NCBI GenBank assembly: GCA_022770365.1
Contig: JALEHU010000108.1
Span: 1-64,000, forward strand
Direction of reading: 5' to 3'
Length of the DNA: 64,000 nucleotides
DNA from: Blautia sp.
GTDB taxonomy: Bacteria; Bacillota; Clostridia; Lachnospirales; Lachnospiraceae
Shown here: positions 25,027-33,946 of the stretch, in pieces
Numbering within the stretch: the stretch's first letter is position 1
How the letters are laid out: each line of letters starts with the position of its first letter
Notes under the pieces: model-generated
Database searches by the model: none
What the model was told of the DNA's origin: nothing
What the model saw: only the letters and a program-made list of their open reading frames with translations
Translations under genes and position numbers: made by a program

Positions 25027-25794
25027 ATGAAGCCACTGTTGGAAGTCAGAGATATTTCTCTTTCTTATCACACACTTCAGGGGGAAACAACCGCTCTTTC
25101 TCATATATCGTTTTCGTTGATGCCCGGTGAATTTCTTGCCATCGTCGGTCCTTCCGGCTGCGGCAAATCCACTCTGCTGAACGTCATCTGTGGTCTTCTT
25201 ACAGCAGAGCAGGGTGTCATCCTCATGGACGGCAGTCCCATCCGGACACAGACCGCACGCATTGGCTATATGCTTCAAAAAGATCATCTGCTGGAATGGC
25301 GCAGTATCTATAAAAATGTTGTTCTCGGTCTGGAAATCCGCGGCCGGGTCACCCCTGAAAAGAAAGCTCTCGCGCAGGAAATGCTAAGGACCTACGGGTT
25401 GGACAAATTTGCAGACGCACGTCCCTCACAGCTCTCCGGAGGCATGCGCCAACGCGCCGCACTCATCCGCACTCTGGTTCTCAAACCGGATCTGCTGCTT
25501 CTTGACGAACCTTTTTCAGCGCTTGATTATCAGACACGCCTGAATGTCAGCGATGACATTGGAAAAATCCTGAAAAAAGAACATAAACCGGCGATCCTGG
25601 TCACACATGATATTTCCGAAGCGATCAGCATGGCAGACCGGGTCATTATCCTGTCCGCCCGCCCTGCCACCGTCCGAAAAATTGTCAGCATTGACCTGGG
25701 TCTGAAGGATAAAACACCTCTTGCCTCCAGAAACGCCCCGGAATTTAAATCTTATTTCAATCTGATCTGGAAGGAGCTGAACCAGGATGCATGA
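25027..25794 (+). CDS. ABC transporter ATP-binding protein, nitrate/sulfonate/taurine (SsuB/TauB) type
   Basis: 255 residues. Walker A GPSGCGKST (near 39-47), Q-loop YMLQKDHLL, signature LSGGMRQRAAL, Walker B LLLLDEPFSALD and the switch His in VTHD are complete. The closest family pattern is the NitT/TauT group. GGAGG lies 7 nt before the ATG. It overlaps the permease by 8 bp. No substrate-binding protein gene is adjacent, so the substrate remains open. Confidence 0.85.
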   Translation: MKPLLEVRDISLSYHTLQGETTALSHISFSLMPGEFLAIVGPSGCGKSTLLNVICGLLTAEQGVILMDGSPIRTQTARIGYMLQKDHLLEWRSIYKNVVLGLEIRGRVTPEKKALAQEMLRTYGLDKFADARPSQLSGGMRQRAALIRTLVLKPDLLLLDEPFSALDYQTRLNVSDDIGKILKKEHKPAILVTHDISEAISMADRVIILSARPATVRKIVSIDLGLKDKTPLASRNAPEFKSYFNLIWKELNQDA

Positions 25795-26584
25795 ACTTTC
25801 CTCCGCCCAAAAAAAATATCTTCTGCAGCAAAAACGTGAAAAGCAGTTCATCGCAGTGATGCGTGTCCTGCTTTTTATCAGTTTTCTCCTGTTATGGGAG
25901 ATATCTGCCCGGCTTGGATGGATCGACTCATTTATTTTCAGCAGTCCTTCCCTCATAGCCAGAACATTTCTCAATATGTGTATGGACCAGTCTCTGTTCA
26001 CACATATCTGGATCACAGTAAAAGAAACACTCCTGAGTTTCTTTTTCGTGGTGATACTTGGTATCGGTACTGCAGTCCTTTTGTGGGCATGTCCAAAGCT
26101 TTCCGCGGTTCTGGAGCCGTATCTGGTCGTTTTGAACAGCCTGCCAAAATCCGCACTTGCTCCTCTGCTCATCGTCTGGCTGGGAGCCAACCAGAAGACG
26201 ATCATCGTAGCCGGAATGTCTGTGGCAATCTTCGGCTCCATTATCAGTCTTTACACCGGTTTTAAGGAAGTAGGACCGGAAAAGGGAAAACTCATCGCAA
26301 CTTTAGGCGGAACAAAAAAGGATGAACTTCTGAAAGTAGTTCTTCCTTCTTCTGTTCCATTGATCTTAAGTACCATGAAAGTCAATATCGGCCTGTGCCT
26401 GGTGGGCGTCATCATTGGAGAATTCATCGGCGCACGGGAGGGACTGGGATACCTTATCATATACGGAAGCCAGACATTCAAGCTCACATGGGTATTGATG
26501 TCCATTGTTATCCTGTGTATTATTGCCATGGTTCTTTATGGAATTCTGGGATTCATTGAAAAAAGATGCATACGAAGAATGTGA
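25787..26584 (+). CDS. ABC transporter permease, NitT/TauT type
   Basis: 265 residues with about six membrane helices. The coupling EAA loop region is seen as LIATLGGTKKDELLKVVLPSSVPLILS (about 165-191), which docks on the ATPase. It is paired with the preceding ATPase by an 8-bp overlap. A periplasmic-type binding protein, normally the third member, is missing downstream; the following 289 bp hold only a hairpin and the kdgK promoter. Confidence 0.85.
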   Translation: MHELSSAQKKYLLQQKREKQFIAVMRVLLFISFLLLWEISARLGWIDSFIFSSPSLIARTFLNMCMDQSLFTHIWITVKETLLSFFFVVILGIGTAVLLWACPKLSAVLEPYLVVLNSLPKSALAPLLIVWLGANQKTIIVAGMSVAIFGSIISLYTGFKEVGPEKGKLIATLGGTKKDELLKVVLPSSVPLILSTMKVNIGLCLVGVIIGEFIGAREGLGYLIIYGSQTFKLTWVLMSIVILCIIAMVLYGILGFIEKRCIRRM

Positions 26585-26649
26585 CAGATTTCAGGTTTCT
26601 TATAGTAACGGAATGTCTGCTGACCAGGATTTTTACAGTAAATTACCCG

Positions 26650-26671
26650 GGGACGCGCTCAGGCGCGTCCC
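26650..26671. repeat. GC-rich perfect hairpin after the permease gene
   Basis: GGGACGCGC/GCGCGTCCC, nine pairs with a 4-nt loop. There is no T tract, so it may protect the transcript end or be a weak terminator. The rest of 26585-26873 contains no gene I can support. Confidence 0.5.
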
Positions 26672-26811
26672 GATATTTCCTGCAGTCACTCAAAACGAAA
26701 ATGTCTGCCTGCTCAGACACTGCTGTTTATAAAAGTCGATTGTATCCAAAACTATACATATCTGGAAAGCTTTTTCTAGAAATATCTCTTTTTTTTCATC
26801 TTTCTCTCTGA

Positions 26812-26817
26812 TATAAT
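26812..26817 (+). promoter_or_regulatory. -10 box of the sugar kinase promoter
   Basis: TATAAT 57 bp before the kinase start. The region 17 bp upstream is T-rich with no good -35 match, so an activator may be required. This is inference. Confidence 0.45.
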
Positions 26818-26873
26818 GGCTCCATAGATGGAGGATATGTTACCCGTAAACCACATACCAAAAGGAGCCTACA

Positions 26874-27962
26874 ATGGAACATTTTAATCCTTTATTATCA
26901 GGCGGTACCGGATCGAAGAAGTTTTTTACCATCGGTGAGATCATGCTTCGCCTGACCCCTCCAAACTATGATAAAATCCGCGTTGCGACCACCTTTGAAG
27001 CCAGCTATGGCGGAAGTGAAGCCAATATTGCACTGGCACTGGCCAATCTCGGCGTGGACAGCACCTTTTTCAGCGTTGTTCCCAATAACAGCCTTGGCAA
27101 AAGCGCTGTGCGCATGCTTCGCAGCAATGATGTTCACTGCACGCCCATGATTCTCAGCACGCCGGAAGAAACGCCTTCTCACCGGCTGGGAACCTACTAT
27201 CTGGAAGCCGGATACGGAATCCGCCCAAGCAAAGTTACTTATGACCGCAAACACAGCGCATTTGCGGAATACGATTTCAGCAGGATCGACCTGGATGAAC
27301 TGCTGGATGGATATCACTGGCTGCATTTAAGCGGTATTACACCAGCCTTAAGCCCAAGCTGCCGTGCTCTGATCCTCAGCAGCCTCAAAAAAGCGAAAGA
27401 AAAAGACATCACCGTCAGCTTTGACGGCAATTTCCGCAGCACGCTCTGGTCCTGGGAGGAGGCACGCGACTTTTGTACAGAATGCCTTCCCTATGTGGAT
27501 GTTCTTCTTGGCATCGAACCATATCATCTGTGGAGAGATGAAAATGACCACAGTAAAGGAGACTGTAAGGACGCGATTCCCTTCCAGCCAACCTATGAAC
27601 AGCAGGACGAGATTTTCCATGCGTTTGCAGATCGGTATCCCAATCTGAAATGCATTGCCCGCCATGTGCGCTATGCTCACAGCGGAAGCGAGAACAGCCT
27701 GAAAGCCTATATGTGGTATGAAGGCCATACCTTTGAGAGCCGGCTTTTCACCTTCAATATTCTGGACCGTGTGGGAGGCGGAGATGCCTTTGCAAGCGGC
27801 CTGATCTACGCAATGATACACGATTACCGCCCCATGGATATGGTGAATTTCGCCGTTGCCAGCAGCGCCATCAAACACACCATTCACGGTGATGCTAATA
27901 TCACTGATGACGAAAAAACGATTCGTAACCTGATGAATATGAATTACGATATCAAACGGTAA
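26874..27962 (+). CDS. kdgK: PfkB-family sugar kinase, 2-dehydro-3-deoxygluconate kinase-like
   Basis: 362 residues. The N-terminal GEIMLRLTPP and GGSEANIALALANLG motifs and the C-terminal anion hole and base GGGDAFASG mark a ribokinase-fold kinase of the KdgK group, phosphorylating 2-keto-3-deoxygluconate from uronate breakdown. It is somewhat longer than typical KdgK (about 310-340). AAAGGAG precedes the ATG. No KDPG aldolase or uronate genes are adjacent, so the exact sugar is not certain. Confidence 0.75.
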   Translation: MEHFNPLLSGGTGSKKFFTIGEIMLRLTPPNYDKIRVATTFEASYGGSEANIALALANLGVDSTFFSVVPNNSLGKSAVRMLRSNDVHCTPMILSTPEETPSHRLGTYYLEAGYGIRPSKVTYDRKHSAFAEYDFSRIDLDELLDGYHWLHLSGITPALSPSCRALILSSLKKAKEKDITVSFDGNFRSTLWSWEEARDFCTECLPYVDVLLGIEPYHLWRDENDHSKGDCKDAIPFQPTYEQQDEIFHAFADRYPNLKCIARHVRYAHSGSENSLKAYMWYEGHTFESRLFTFNILDRVGGGDAFASGLIYAMIHDYRPMDMVNFAVASSAIKHTIHGDANITDDEKTIRNLMNMNYDIKR

Positions 27963-28123
27963 CAGACATTGTTTTACAGCCAGAAAATTCCGGGTACAAA
28001 ATTCAGCAGATCTGTAGTATAATAGCGTAAACGAAAAACCTTTTTGTGAATTAATCAATACTTTTGCATCTTATAAAGCGGATTTTCCATATCCGTCTCA
28101 CACATACTACAGGGAGTGATGAT

Positions 28124-28648
28124 ATGAAACACTTAGAAGAACTCAAAATCGGAGCAACTGCTGCTCTTTTCTGTATAGTAATGCTTCTGGTATATGCTGT
28201 TTTTCCCAAAGACGGGGTCGTGCAGACCACCAAGGCCCGCATGCCGGAAATTCCTTCTGCTGATTCTTCCTATGAAGAAGATCCTTACGGATTCCAGATT
28301 TATACAGAAGAAAGCAATTATGATGATTCCTATGAAGACAGCACATGGTATGAGAACTCATATGATCCTTCTCAGGAAAGCAGTGACACTTCCGATGTAC
28401 CGCAGGATACTCCGGATGATTCCCAAAATACTCCAGAAGATTCCAATGCGGACTGGGAACAGCCTTCCGATGATTCCTCATACGAAGATTCCGGAAACGG
28501 TGATTCTTATGTGGAAGAACCATCCATAGATGATTCTTATGAGGATACTGTTCCTGATGACACTTACAGTGACGAGACCTATCAGGAGGAAACCTATCAG
28601 GATGGCACCACCTGGAATGAAACGGAAGAGACTTATCAATTTGAATAA
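28124..28648 (+). CDS. Membrane-anchored acidic low-complexity protein
   Basis: 174 residues from the ATG at 28124 (AGGGAGTGATGAT upstream). A short cytoplasmic N-terminus (MKHLEELK) is followed by one hydrophobic segment (about 9-27), then an extracytoplasmic tail very rich in Asp, Glu, Ser, Tyr, Thr and Pro, with repeated DDSYED/SYEE-like words. No enzymatic domain is recognisable. It ends at a good terminator and is monocistronic. It may bind cations or be a wall-spanning spacer; function unknown. Confidence 0.65.
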   Translation: MKHLEELKIGATAALFCIVMLLVYAVFPKDGVVQTTKARMPEIPSADSSYEEDPYGFQIYTEESNYDDSYEDSTWYENSYDPSQESSDTSDVPQDTPDDSQNTPEDSNADWEQPSDDSSYEDSGNGDSYVEEPSIDDSYEDTVPDDTYSDETYQEETYQDGTTWNETEETYQFE

Positions 28649-28662
28649 TGTATATACAAAAG

Positions 28663-28702
28663 CAGCCTGTCCCGGAAATTCCATCCGGTTCAGGCTGTTT
28701 TT
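28663..28702 (+). terminator. Intrinsic terminator
   Basis: CAGCCTG/CAGGCTG outer stem with an inner CCGG/CCGG pairing, followed by T5. It ends the acidic-protein transcript. Confidence 0.85.
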
Positions 28703-28766
28703 CTTTTTCAGTATCTCTTTAATCAAACATAGAAAGATATTTTCTCATTCTGCATATGAATGATTC

Positions 28767-30164
28767 TCATGATTTTACAACAATATTCTGCAGCCAGACG
28801 CCTTTTTTCACCAGAATAAATCCTATCAGACATTTGATCCAGTCGCCGATCTGGACTATTGCCAGGATATAGACTACATACATATTCGTATAACGGCTCA
28901 GAATATAGGCAATCGGTACACTCACACACCAGACAAACACACTGTCAAAGAAAAATGTAACAATGGTCTTGCCGCCGGAACGAAGTGTAAAATAGGCTGC
29001 GTGCAGGAATGCATTCTGAGGCATAAATATCGCCTGCACCATGATAAATCTGGATGCAAGAACCCTTACCTCCTCTGTGGTATTATAAATTCTCGGAAAC
29101 AGAGGTGAAATCAGAAGCATCAGCGCCGCCATCATCGTACAGCAGAACACAGAAAACGCGATCATCTTATTGTCGGTATCCCGCGCTTCCTTCATCTTTC
29201 CTGCACCCAGGAGTTGTCCCACAATGATCGCAACGGAATCACCCAGCGCGATGAATACCACATTGAACACATTATTCAGTGTATTCGCAATATTCAGTCC
29301 CGCCACGACACTCAATCCTCTGACAGAATAGCACTGAGTCAGAACAGCCATCGCAGCTGCCCACAATGCTTCATTAAACAACAGCGGCGATCCCTTGATG
29401 ATAAATTTTTTCACCAGAACCAGCGGAACTTTCAAAGTTTTGTAGATGCCGACTATGTAACTGTTCTGTTCTTTGTGCGTATGTGTCCAGATTAAAACAA
29501 TCGCAGCTTCCACATATCTGGAAATAACCGTTGCCAGTGCCGCTCCCACTACACCCAGAGCCGGCAGTCCGAATTTTCCGTAAATCAACAGATAATTGAC
29601 CACCAGATTTACAAGTACCGCCGTAACCCCTGCTTTCATGGGAACAACGGTCTCTCCGCACTCTCTCAGTGTGCTGGCATAAACCTGTACCATCATAAAA
29701 GCAGGAAGACCCAGCAGCATTACCAGGAGATATTCTTTTCCGTAACGAAGAGTCGCCTGAAGATTTCCCCCGTCACTGCTTCCACTGAGATAATACTGGA
29801 TCAGAGTTTCTCCGATTCCCAGAAACAGTAACACAGTCACTACTGTAAGAAGCACCGCCATCCATATTTTGAACCGAAACGTATGACGGATTCCTTCATC
29901 ATCCTTCTGCCCGAAATACTGCGCAGTAAAAATCCCTGCTCCTGCCAGTCCTCCGAAAATACAGAGGTTGTACACAAAAAGCAGCTGATTCACAATGGCA
30001 ACTCCGGACATCTGCTCTGTCCCGATCTGTCCCACCATGATATTGTCCAGCATGCTGACAAAATTGGTAATCCCATTCTGAATCATGATCGGTACTGCAA
30101 TCGCAAGCACCATTCCATAAAATTTCCTGTCCCCCACAAATTTTTTCTTAAAAGTTTTCAGCAT
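28767..30164 (-). CDS. MATE family efflux transporter
   Basis: 465 residues with about twelve hydrophobic helices in two similar halves. IMIQNGITNFVSMLDNIMVGQIG near the N-terminus is the typical MATE opening; the family exports drugs or metabolites using Na+ or H+. The ATG at 30164 has GAGGGGA six bases upstream, better than the ATG five codons earlier. A promoter with an overlapping palindrome lies just upstream, suggesting repressor control. Confidence 0.88.
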   Translation of the reverse strand: MLKTFKKKFVGDRKFYGMVLAIAVPIMIQNGITNFVSMLDNIMVGQIGTEQMSGVAIVNQLLFVYNLCIFGGLAGAGIFTAQYFGQKDDEGIRHTFRFKIWMAVLLTVVTVLLFLGIGETLIQYYLSGSSDGGNLQATLRYGKEYLLVMLLGLPAFMMVQVYASTLRECGETVVPMKAGVTAVLVNLVVNYLLIYGKFGLPALGVVGAALATVISRYVEAAIVLIWTHTHKEQNSYIVGIYKTLKVPLVLVKKFIIKGSPLLFNEALWAAAMAVLTQCYSVRGLSVVAGLNIANTLNNVFNVVFIALGDSVAIIVGQLLGAGKMKEARDTDNKMIAFSVFCCTMMAALMLLISPLFPRIYNTTEEVRVLASRFIMVQAIFMPQNAFLHAAYFTLRSGGKTIVTFFFDSVFVWCVSVPIAYILSRYTNMYVVYILAIVQIGDWIKCLIGFILVKKGVWLQNIVVKS

Positions 30165-30183
30165 AAAAAATCCCCTCATCCTT

Positions 30184-30236
30184 ATGTATAAACAATGTAG
30201 TTATACATGTATATCACAAAGATAAGGGAATTTCAA
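30184..30236 (-). promoter_or_regulatory. Promoter with palindromic operator of the MATE gene
   Basis: TTGAAA (30236-30231), 17-bp spacer, TATACA (30213-30208). The palindrome TATACATGTATA overlaps the -10, and an 8-bp inverted repeat ATGTATAA/TTATACAT (30184-30191, 30201-30208) covers the start site. This is typical placement for a TetR/MarR-type repressor site; no regulator gene is adjacent. Confidence 0.65.
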
Positions 30237-30248
30237 GGGGTAATTCCA

Positions 30249-31061
30249 TTATTTTATTTTTATATCCATACTGCCGCTGCGAAATCCTTCCAGATCCAGT
30301 GTCACATAACAAAAGCCAAGTTTTTTCAGGGCTGAAATGATTTCATCTTTCTGTTCCAGGACACTGAAAAACTGATCTCTGTCCACTTCCAGACGCAGAA
30401 TATCCCCATGCACACGCACACGGACATTTCCAAATCCTTTTTTTCTGAGAAACATCTCGGCATTATCGATTCGTTCCAAAAGAGCCAGGTCAATCTCCGC
30501 TCCATAAGGAAGGCGTGTAGCAAGACAGGGGGCTGACGGACGGTTGGCAACAGGGATCTCGTATTCTTCTGCCAGTTCCCGTACTTCTGCTTTCGTAATA
30601 TTACATTCTGCCAGAGGGCTTTTGATTCCCAGTTCTTTCACTGCCGCAAGACCGGGACGATAAACATGGAGATCGTCCTCATTGCTCCCTTCCAACACAG
30701 TGTTCACACCATGTCCCGCTGCATAAGCAAGCATTCGGGAGTACAGTTCTTTTTTACACAGATAACAGCGGTTCACCGGATTATAACGGATTTCCGGCAC
30801 CGCCAGTTCATCCATGGTCAATACCTCATGTATTGCCGTCGTACGGGAAAGAACCTTCCTGGCAATCTCCAGATCTGCTTTTGGATGCAGCACGGTATCC
30901 AGTGTGACCGCATAAACTTTTGTATGAAATTTTTCTGCCGCCTCACATGCCAATACCAGCAGAAGGCTGGAATCCACACCTCCGGAAAAGGCAACACAGA
31001 CATCCTGCCGACAGTACAGTTCCACGACTTCCTTCAGATTCTTTTTTTTGCTCTCTTCCAT
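30249..31061 (-). CDS. larE: ATP-dependent sacrificial sulfur transferase LarE-like
   Basis: 270 residues. A PP-loop SGGVDSS (26-32) binds ATP. LarE donates sulfur to the nickel-pincer cofactor precursor of lactate racemase-type enzymes. Cysteines C99 and C102 (NRCYLCK) and C179 (SAPCLATR) are arranged as in LarE proteins that hold a [4Fe-4S] cluster rather than sacrificing a cysteine; this is inferred from pattern. It follows sufB by 41 bp, so it may be supplied by the Fe-S system. LarB/LarC are not in the window. Confidence 0.85.
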   Translation of the reverse strand: MEESKKKNLKEVVELYCRQDVCVAFSGGVDSSLLLVLACEAAEKFHTKVYAVTLDTVLHPKADLEIARKVLSRTTAIHEVLTMDELAVPEIRYNPVNRCYLCKKELYSRMLAYAAGHGVNTVLEGSNEDDLHVYRPGLAAVKELGIKSPLAECNITKAEVRELAEEYEIPVANRPSAPCLATRLPYGAEIDLALLERIDNAEMFLRKKGFGNVRVRVHGDILRLEVDRDQFFSVLEQKDEIISALKKLGFCYVTLDLEGFRSGSMDIKIK

Positions 31062-31102
31062 TATGGTCTGCTCTTTCCTCTCTCTTTCGTCAAAATCTTC
31101 CT

Positions 31103-32020
31103 CTATTTCAGGAATCCGCTTACAATCTGCTCTTCCGCTTCTGCTTCCGTCAGACCCAGTGTCATCAGCTTGATAATCTGCTCACCGGCAATCTTGCCGA
31201 TCGCAGCTTCATGAATCAGTGCCGCATCCACATGATTGGCAGAAAGCTCCGGTACTGCACTGATCTTGGCATTATCCATGATGATCGCATCACATTCCGT
31301 ATGCCCATTGCATCGGTTATTTCCATGAATATGGGATGTAAATAGCTGATAAGAATCGTCTCTTGCGACAGAACGGGAAACTACATTCGCTGCACTGTCT
31401 TCCCCGTCAAGCTGTACGTCAAAATAACTTTCCGCATGCTGAACACCGTGAGTCATCAGTCTTTCCATGACTACCAGCTTCGCACCGGCTTCCAGATGTG
31501 CCTTGTTTTCTCTTTTTGTGGAGTCCACTCCTTTGATCTGGGCAGTATCCATCTCCATAAAACTGTCTTCTCCAAGATGAATTTCTGTCACCGGATTCAT
31601 AATGCGCTCACCTTTTCCGTCTCCGCTTCCATAATGCTTTTCCACATATTTCACATGAGCATTTTTACCGATAAAGAAGCGATGAATTCCATCGTGACGG
31701 CTGGCTGCGTCACCACCATTATGGATACCGCATCCTGCAATGATGGTCACGTCCGCGTCATCTCCTACATAAAAATCATTATATACCACTTCCTGAAGAC
31801 CGGACTGACTCATAATGACCGGGATGTGTACACTTTCATGACGCGTACCCGGCTTGATATGGATTTCAATTCCTGAAGTATCTGCTTTTGGGATGATTTC
31901 AATATTTGCTGTGCTGTTACGCTCAATACTTGCACCATTGGCACGGATATTATATGCCCCTGTCGGGATTTCATGCAGTCCCGAAACTGCTTCCAGTAAC
32001 TCTCTCTGAATTGCGTCCAT
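31103..32020 (-). CDS. sufB: SufB/SufD family Fe-S assembly protein (short, SmsB-like)
   Basis: 305 residues, much shorter than E. coli SufB (about 495). The beta-helix core and C-terminal signature are present: GHTECDAIIMDNAKISAVPEL and HEAAIGKI. The N-terminal extension of full SufB is absent. With SufC alone beside it, this matches the minimal two-component SufBC/SMS type of scaffold reported from anaerobes. It assembles Fe-S clusters in the cytoplasm. The gene follows sufC by 11 bp. Confidence 0.85.
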   Translation of the reverse strand: MDAIQRELLEAVSGLHEIPTGAYNIRANGASIERNSTANIEIIPKADTSGIEIHIKPGTRHESVHIPVIMSQSGLQEVVYNDFYVGDDADVTIIAGCGIHNGGDAASRHDGIHRFFIGKNAHVKYVEKHYGSGDGKGERIMNPVTEIHLGEDSFMEMDTAQIKGVDSTKRENKAHLEAGAKLVVMERLMTHGVQHAESYFDVQLDGEDSAANVVSRSVARDDSYQLFTSHIHGNNRCNGHTECDAIIMDNAKISAVPELSANHVDAALIHEAAIGKIAGEQIIKLMTLGLTEAEAEEQIVSGFLK

Positions 32021-32031
32021 CTCTCTGCCTC

Positions 32032-32778
32032 CTATTCTCTGATCTTCACTTTATTGCAGGCACCTGCCGCATCTGCGGTTCCCAGAAGCTGCGGAAGGAT
32101 TTCCTCTTTAGAACCCTTTTTCTTCAGCTCGCCATCCGCGATCAGCAGAATCTCATCTGCAATATTCAGAATACGCTCCTGGTGGGAAATGATCAGAATA
32201 GAACCATGCAGCTGGTCATGCATTTCCTCAAATACCTGTATCAGATTCTGGAAGCTCCACAGGTCAATACCCGCCTCCGGTTCATCAAATACAGACACTC
32301 TTGTTTTTCTTGCCATAATGGTAGCGATTTCAATACGCTTGATCTCGCCTCCGGAAAGGCTGGCATTCACTTCACGCTTAATATAATCCTTTGCGCAGAG
32401 TCCTACTTTTGACAGGTATTCGCAGGCTCCTGCAATCGAAATCTCCTTACCGGCTGCGAGGCGGATGAGATCAAACACCGTTACTCCCTTAAAGCGAACC
32501 GGCTGCTGAAATGCATAACTGATTCCAAGCTTTGCCCTGTCTGTAACACTCATATCCGTAATATCCTGTCCGTCCCATAAAATCTGACCGGACGTGGGTT
32601 TTTCAATTCCTGCAATAATTTTGGCCAGAGTCGATTTACCGCCTCCATTTGGTCCTGTAATGACAACAAATTTATTGTCCTCAAGTGTAAAGCTTACATC
32701 TTTCAGTATCCCGATTTCTTTTGTATTTCTGGATTTCTCATCGGGCACCTGAAAACAGATGCTGCGTAATTCTAACAT
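32032..32778 (-). CDS. sufC: Fe-S cluster assembly ATPase SufC
   Basis: 248 residues. Walker A GPNGGGKST (near 39-47), Q-loop, signature LSGGEIKRIEIA, Walker B SVFDEPEAGID and the H-motif ISHQ are present; GGEIKR-IE and EPEAGIDL are characteristic of SufC. It drives opening of the SufB scaffold. GGAGGAGAAAGT precedes the ATG. The operon is sufC-sufB-larE. Confidence 0.92.
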   Translation of the reverse strand: MLELRSICFQVPDEKSRNTKEIGILKDVSFTLEDNKFVVITGPNGGGKSTLAKIIAGIEKPTSGQILWDGQDITDMSVTDRAKLGISYAFQQPVRFKGVTVFDLIRLAAGKEISIAGACEYLSKVGLCAKDYIKREVNASLSGGEIKRIEIATIMARKTRVSVFDEPEAGIDLWSFQNLIQVFEEMHDQLHGSILIISHQERILNIADEILLIADGELKKKGSKEEILPQLLGTADAAGACNKVKIRE

Positions 32779-32830
32779 ACTTTCTCCTCCGTCTCTGTTG
32801 TTTCTCCGTACTTTGTACTCCGAAGTTATA

Positions 32831-33820
32831 TCATATCACATTTTTATAAAAAAGAACAGTAAACCTGACACATTCCGCCATAATTCCCGTCAGAATACAA
32901 ACCAGCACCGGTGCACTCCAGACAAACCAGGGCTCACTTCCTGCTCCCAGAAAGCCTGCTGTATCTTTGCATATATCCCAGACTGCCGGATGAAGCAGAT
33001 AAATCAGAAATGCATCTTTTCTTCCCATATCCGCAAGCCATTCGGGCACAACTCTGTCCCTGTCCGAAATACACCACATAAACAGACACAATACAAAAAT
33101 CACTGACCCCATAAACAGTTCCTGTTTTCCGGCTCTGTAATACTCCATGATCGTAAGGATCATGCCGCACAGCATTCCCGGATACAGATATCCTGTGCGG
33201 ATCTTTTTTCCGATCCCCGGCTCCCATCGGTGTATCCAGTATCCCATCATAAAAAACGGCATTCCTGTAAAAAGCCAGTTACGGTATATCATTGTTCTGA
33301 ATGCTGTTCCTCTCCATGTGGCACCTTCTCCAAAATAAAAATTCCCTGCCAGCAGCAAAGGGATCAGAATCCCTGCTACAATCTGGAGCTGAAAATGTTC
33401 CACTGCCAGGAAAATCAGATAGCAATAAAGCAGCGCTGCCAGAAACCAGAGATGGAATTTCACCGGAGATGTATTATTATACAAAATAAATTCCTTCACA
33501 TATTTCTGCTGTAACAGGCTTTTCATCCACTGGAAACTGTCTTCTCCTCTCAATGACCGGCGTACACAGCCCCAGATAATATAAAAGAAAAGAGAACCCA
33601 TTGTAAGCTGCAGGATATGCCCGAACTTTCCCGGCAGCTTTTTACAGATATCTCCTTTTTCACTGTAACAAAAATATCCGGATACCATAAAAAAGAGTGG
33701 AACTGCAAACCGTGCCAGAGCATTCACAATATCCCCTGCTGTACCCGGAAAATGAATATGAAGCAATATCACAAAATAAGCGGCTGATGCTTTTGCCGCG
33801 TCCAATACACGATTTCTCAT
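32831..33820 (-). CDS. Acyltransferase family membrane protein (acyltransferase 3-like)
   Basis: 329 residues with about ten hydrophobic segments. The N-terminal RVLDAAKASAAYFVILLHIHF contains the membrane His and resembles the start of the AT3 family (OafA/WecH-like O-acetyltransferases). PLFFMVSGYF and a C-terminal FLIYLLHPAVW follow the same pattern. Such enzymes acetylate surface polysaccharides. The ATG at 33820 has GGGGA upstream; a longer frame to 33871 would start inside the promoter and is rejected. No glycan cluster is nearby. Confidence 0.78.
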   Translation of the reverse strand: MRNRVLDAAKASAAYFVILLHIHFPGTAGDIVNALARFAVPLFFMVSGYFCYSEKGDICKKLPGKFGHILQLTMGSLFFYIIWGCVRRSLRGEDSFQWMKSLLQQKYVKEFILYNNTSPVKFHLWFLAALLYCYLIFLAVEHFQLQIVAGILIPLLLAGNFYFGEGATWRGTAFRTMIYRNWLFTGMPFFMMGYWIHRWEPGIGKKIRTGYLYPGMLCGMILTIMEYYRAGKQELFMGSVIFVLCLFMWCISDRDRVVPEWLADMGRKDAFLIYLLHPAVWDICKDTAGFLGAGSEPWFVWSAPVLVCILTGIMAECVRFTVLFYKNVI

Positions 33821-33842
33821 AAGAATCCCCGCTTTCGCAGGT

Positions 33843-33871
33843 AGTATAGCAAAGCCCCCTGACAGTGTCAA
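33843..33871 (-). promoter_or_regulatory. Consensus promoter of the acyltransferase gene
   Basis: TTGACA (33871-33866), 17-bp spacer, TATACT (33848-33843), 23 bp before the ATG. Confidence 0.88.
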
Positions 33872-33946
33872 GAATAATCAGGAAGGAAATCAACTGCTCC
33901 TTAAGCAGACCCGGAACATGCCGGCATAAAGGAAACGTGCATTCAT

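Noticed and set aside
26505-26811. Short plus-strand frames after the permease
   Set aside because: They overlap the permease end and a GC hairpin, lack ribosome sites and resemble no protein.
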